From: Bacillaceae bacterium UBA7792
GTDB lineage: Bacteria; Bacillota; Bacilli; Bacillales; Cytobacillaceae
Assembly: GCA_002480735.1 (NCBI GenBank)
Contig: DLCS01000117.1
Span: forward strand, 1 to 15,211
Direction of reading: 5' to 3'
Length of the DNA: 15,211 nt
This document shows positions 13,655 through 15,211 of this stretch, in pieces (the first letter of the stretch is position 1; every line of letters starts with the position of its first letter). The notes below the pieces were generated by a model, which was given only the letters and a program-made list of their open reading frames with translations, was not told the origin of the DNA and searched no databases. The translations under genes were made by a program, and so were the position numbers.

Positions 13655-14227
13655 ATGGGTGAACGAAGGCGAATCATTATCATTACAGATGGAGACGAGT
13701 ATGCCAGAAAAGCAATTGAACATGTTGCTCAAGAGATAGGAGGACGCTGCATTTCCATGTCACATGGAAATCCTACTTCATTATCTGGTCAAGAAATAGT
13801 CAAGTTAATTAAAAAAGCTAAGCAGGAGCCTATTCTAGTCATGTTTGATGATAGTGGAATTGTAGGCGAAGGATATGGGGAGACGGCGCTTAAATACGTG
13901 GCCAATCACCCAGATATTGAAGTATTAGGAGTCCTGGCGGTGGCAGCAAAAAAGAACCAAGGTGAATGGACAAAAATAGATATAAGTGTTGATCGTTATG
14001 GAGAACTAACACCCTATGGGGTGGATAAATATGGCGAACCAGAGCTTGAACTAGGAAGACTGTATGGGGATACGGTCTATTGTCTAGATGGGCTCAAGGC
14101 TCCTGTTGTGATTGGCGTTGGTGATATAGGGAAAATGGCAGGTATGGACTCCTATGAAGTTGGCGCGCCCATTACGAAAAAAGCGATCGAAGTCATCCTA
14201 GAAAGGAGCGGATTTTATGACCAGTAA
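13655..14227 (+). CDS. spoVAEA: stage V sporulation protein AE, soluble form (SpoVAEa)
   Basis: This 190-residue protein without membrane segments matches the soluble SpoVAEa (called SpoVAE in older annotation). It begins with a strand and TDGDEYARKAIEHVAQEIGG, followed by GRCISMSHGNPT, VMFDDSGIVGEG, GETALKYVANHPDIEVLGV, VDRYGELTPYGVDKYGEPE and GVGDIGKMAGMDS, then APITKKAIEVILERSG, all close to the B. subtilis protein. In B. subtilis it is associated with the spore inner membrane and is reported not to be essential for germination. AAAGGA lies eight bases before the ATG. It overlaps spoVAF by 11 bases. It follows spoVAB directly, without the spoVAC, spoVAD and spoVAEB genes that normally lie between. 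Confidence 0.93.
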   Translation: MGERRRIIIITDGDEYARKAIEHVAQEIGGRCISMSHGNPTSLSGQEIVKLIKKAKQEPILVMFDDSGIVGEGYGETALKYVANHPDIEVLGVLAVAAKKNQGEWTKIDISVDRYGELTPYGVDKYGEPELELGRLYGDTVYCLDGLKAPVVIGVGDIGKMAGMDSYEVGAPITKKAIEVILERSGFYDQ

Positions 14228-15211
14228 AGCATCTTCAGAAAAAATCCCAATACCAGCAGTCCCTGATGATGTGGAACGTTTTATGAAGGAACGTATTGGT
14301 CTCGGGGAAAGCTTTGATCTGAGTATTAGAAAAATAAAAATTCTCAAGAAGGATGTTCACATCTATTCAGTTAATGGTTTATGCGACACGATTCCAATTG
14401 TTCAAATTATTAAGGAACTCGTGGAGCTTAATGATCATGAAAAATATTTAAAGGACCTATACGATTTAATTCAAAACCGGTTATTGCATCAATCTGTGAC
14501 CCCAATGAAGAGCTTGGACGAGCTAGTCGATCAACTTCTATCTGGGTTAATCGTCATTGTGATGGAGGGTGAAAAAGAAGCCTTCGCCGTTGATGTAAGA
14601 AATTACCCAGGAAGACAGCCGGAGGAGCCCGTAACAGAAAAGGTTGTCAGAGGTTCGAGAGATGGATTTGTCGAAAATATCGTTCTAAATACAGCCTTAA
14701 CAAGACTGAGAATCAGGGATGAAAGATTAAGATTTGAAATTCTTCGAGTCGGGGAACGGTCGAAAACAGATATTGCGATAGGCTATGTGAAGGATGTTGC
14801 GAATCCTGATTTAATTGACATCATTCGCAAGGAGTTAAAAGCGATAGAGGTCGATGGGTTAACGATGGCTGATAAAGCAGTTGAGGAATATTTGGTTAAG
14901 CAAGGCTATAATCCCTATCCGATGGTGCGATATACGGAAAGAGCAGATGTAGCTGCCACCCATTTACTCGAGGGACATGTCCTAATATATGTTAGTACTT
15001 CGCCGAGTGTGATCATTACGCCGATAACATTTTTTCATCATTTGCAGCATGCGGAAGAATATCGCCAATCTCCAGCTGTTGGTACCTTTATCCGTTGGTG
15101 TAGATTTCTAGGCGTTTTTGGCTCATTGTTTTTGCTACCCCTATGGCTATTATTCGTTCTAGAACCTGAGCTTTTCCCCAAGAAACTGGAATTTATCGGA
15201 CCGAATGAGAA
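14217..15211 (+). CDS. spoVAF: stage V sporulation protein AF, 5' part (runs off the window)
   Basis: The frame is open from the ATG at 14217 to the right edge (331 codons), with AAAGGAG eight bases upstream and an 11-base overlap with spoVAEA. The protein resembles SpoVAF, a GerA A-subunit-type membrane protein of about 490 residues that in B. subtilis works with FigP (YqhR) to enhance the germination response. The visible part is the cytoplasmic N-terminal domain (about 1-295), with conserved SGLIVIVMEG, RNYPGRQPEEPVTEKVVRG, NIVLNTALTRLRIRD and ERSKTDIAIGYVKDVANP. The first membrane segment begins around residue 300 (FLGVFGSLFLLPLWLLFVL). It is distinguished from GerA germinant receptors by its place in the spoVA operon. 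The C-terminal part is not in the window. Confidence 0.93.
   Translation, partial: MTSKASSEKIPIPAVPDDVERFMKERIGLGESFDLSIRKIKILKKDVHIYSVNGLCDTIPIVQIIKELVELNDHEKYLKDLYDLIQNRLLHQSVTPMKSLDELVDQLLSGLIVIVMEGEKEAFAVDVRNYPGRQPEEPVTEKVVRGSRDGFVENIVLNTALTRLRIRDERLRFEILRVGERSKTDIAIGYVKDVANPDLIDIIRKELKAIEVDGLTMADKAVEEYLVKQGYNPYPMVRYTERADVAATHLLEGHVLIYVSTSPSVIITPITFFHHLQHAEEYRQSPAVGTFIRWCRFLGVFGSLFLLPLWLLFVLEPELFPKKLEFIGPNE

Overview
The window is chromosomal DNA of a low-GC, endospore-forming Bacillaceae bacterium. Almost every gene matches a member of the conserved Bacillus subtilis-type cluster that runs from yqkF/nudF through fur, xerD and the spoIIA and spoVA operons. Protein resemblances such as Fur, SpoIIAB, SigF and MciZ are close enough to recognise from memory. 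I cannot assign the species from this alone. No phage, insertion sequence, rRNA, tRNA or CRISPR array is visible.

Layout. (1) Positions 1-1202, minus strand: a palindromic intergenic repeat at the left edge, then an aldo/keto reductase (yqkF) and the tiny gene mciZ, which encodes a sporulation inhibitor of FtsZ. (2) 1275-3045, plus strand: nudF (ADP-ribose pyrophosphatase) overlapping an endonuclease Q-type PHP protein (yqxK), closed by a terminator. (3) 3172-3877: spoIIM behind a good sigma-E promoter. (4) 3977-5803: fur with Fur/PerR-like operators and its own terminator, then yqzK and xerD. (5) 5803-9454: a nucleoside catabolism unit, deoB-punA-pdp, with a candidate operator at its promoter, a degenerate palindromic repeat between deoB and punA, and a strong terminator. 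(6) 9463-12405: dacF with a candidate sigma-F promoter, then spoIIAA-spoIIAB-sigF with a Spo0A box and a sigma-H promoter, ended by a terminator hairpin that includes the sigF stop codon. (7) 12522-15211: a spoVA operon with a sigma-G promoter: spoVAA, spoVAB, spoVAEA and the start of spoVAF, which runs off the right edge.

How the genes work together. Much of the window follows the sporulation programme in time. Spo0A and sigma-H switch on spoIIA. SpoIIAA and SpoIIAB control sigma-F in the forespore, and sigma-F probably drives dacF. Sigma-E in the mother cell drives spoIIM (engulfment) and probably mciZ (block of division). Sigma-G drives the spoVA operon (dipicolinic acid handling and germination). 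The housekeeping genes between them cover iron regulation, chromosome dimer resolution, nucleotide sanitation and nucleoside salvage.

The main oddity is in the spoVA operon. spoVAC, spoVAD and spoVAEB, the three genes central to dipicolinate transport, are absent between spoVAB and spoVAEA, where only 33 bp remain. No new multi-gene system was found. The other points worth a second look are the unassigned operator before deoB, the two palindromic repeat families, and the terminator embedded in sigF.
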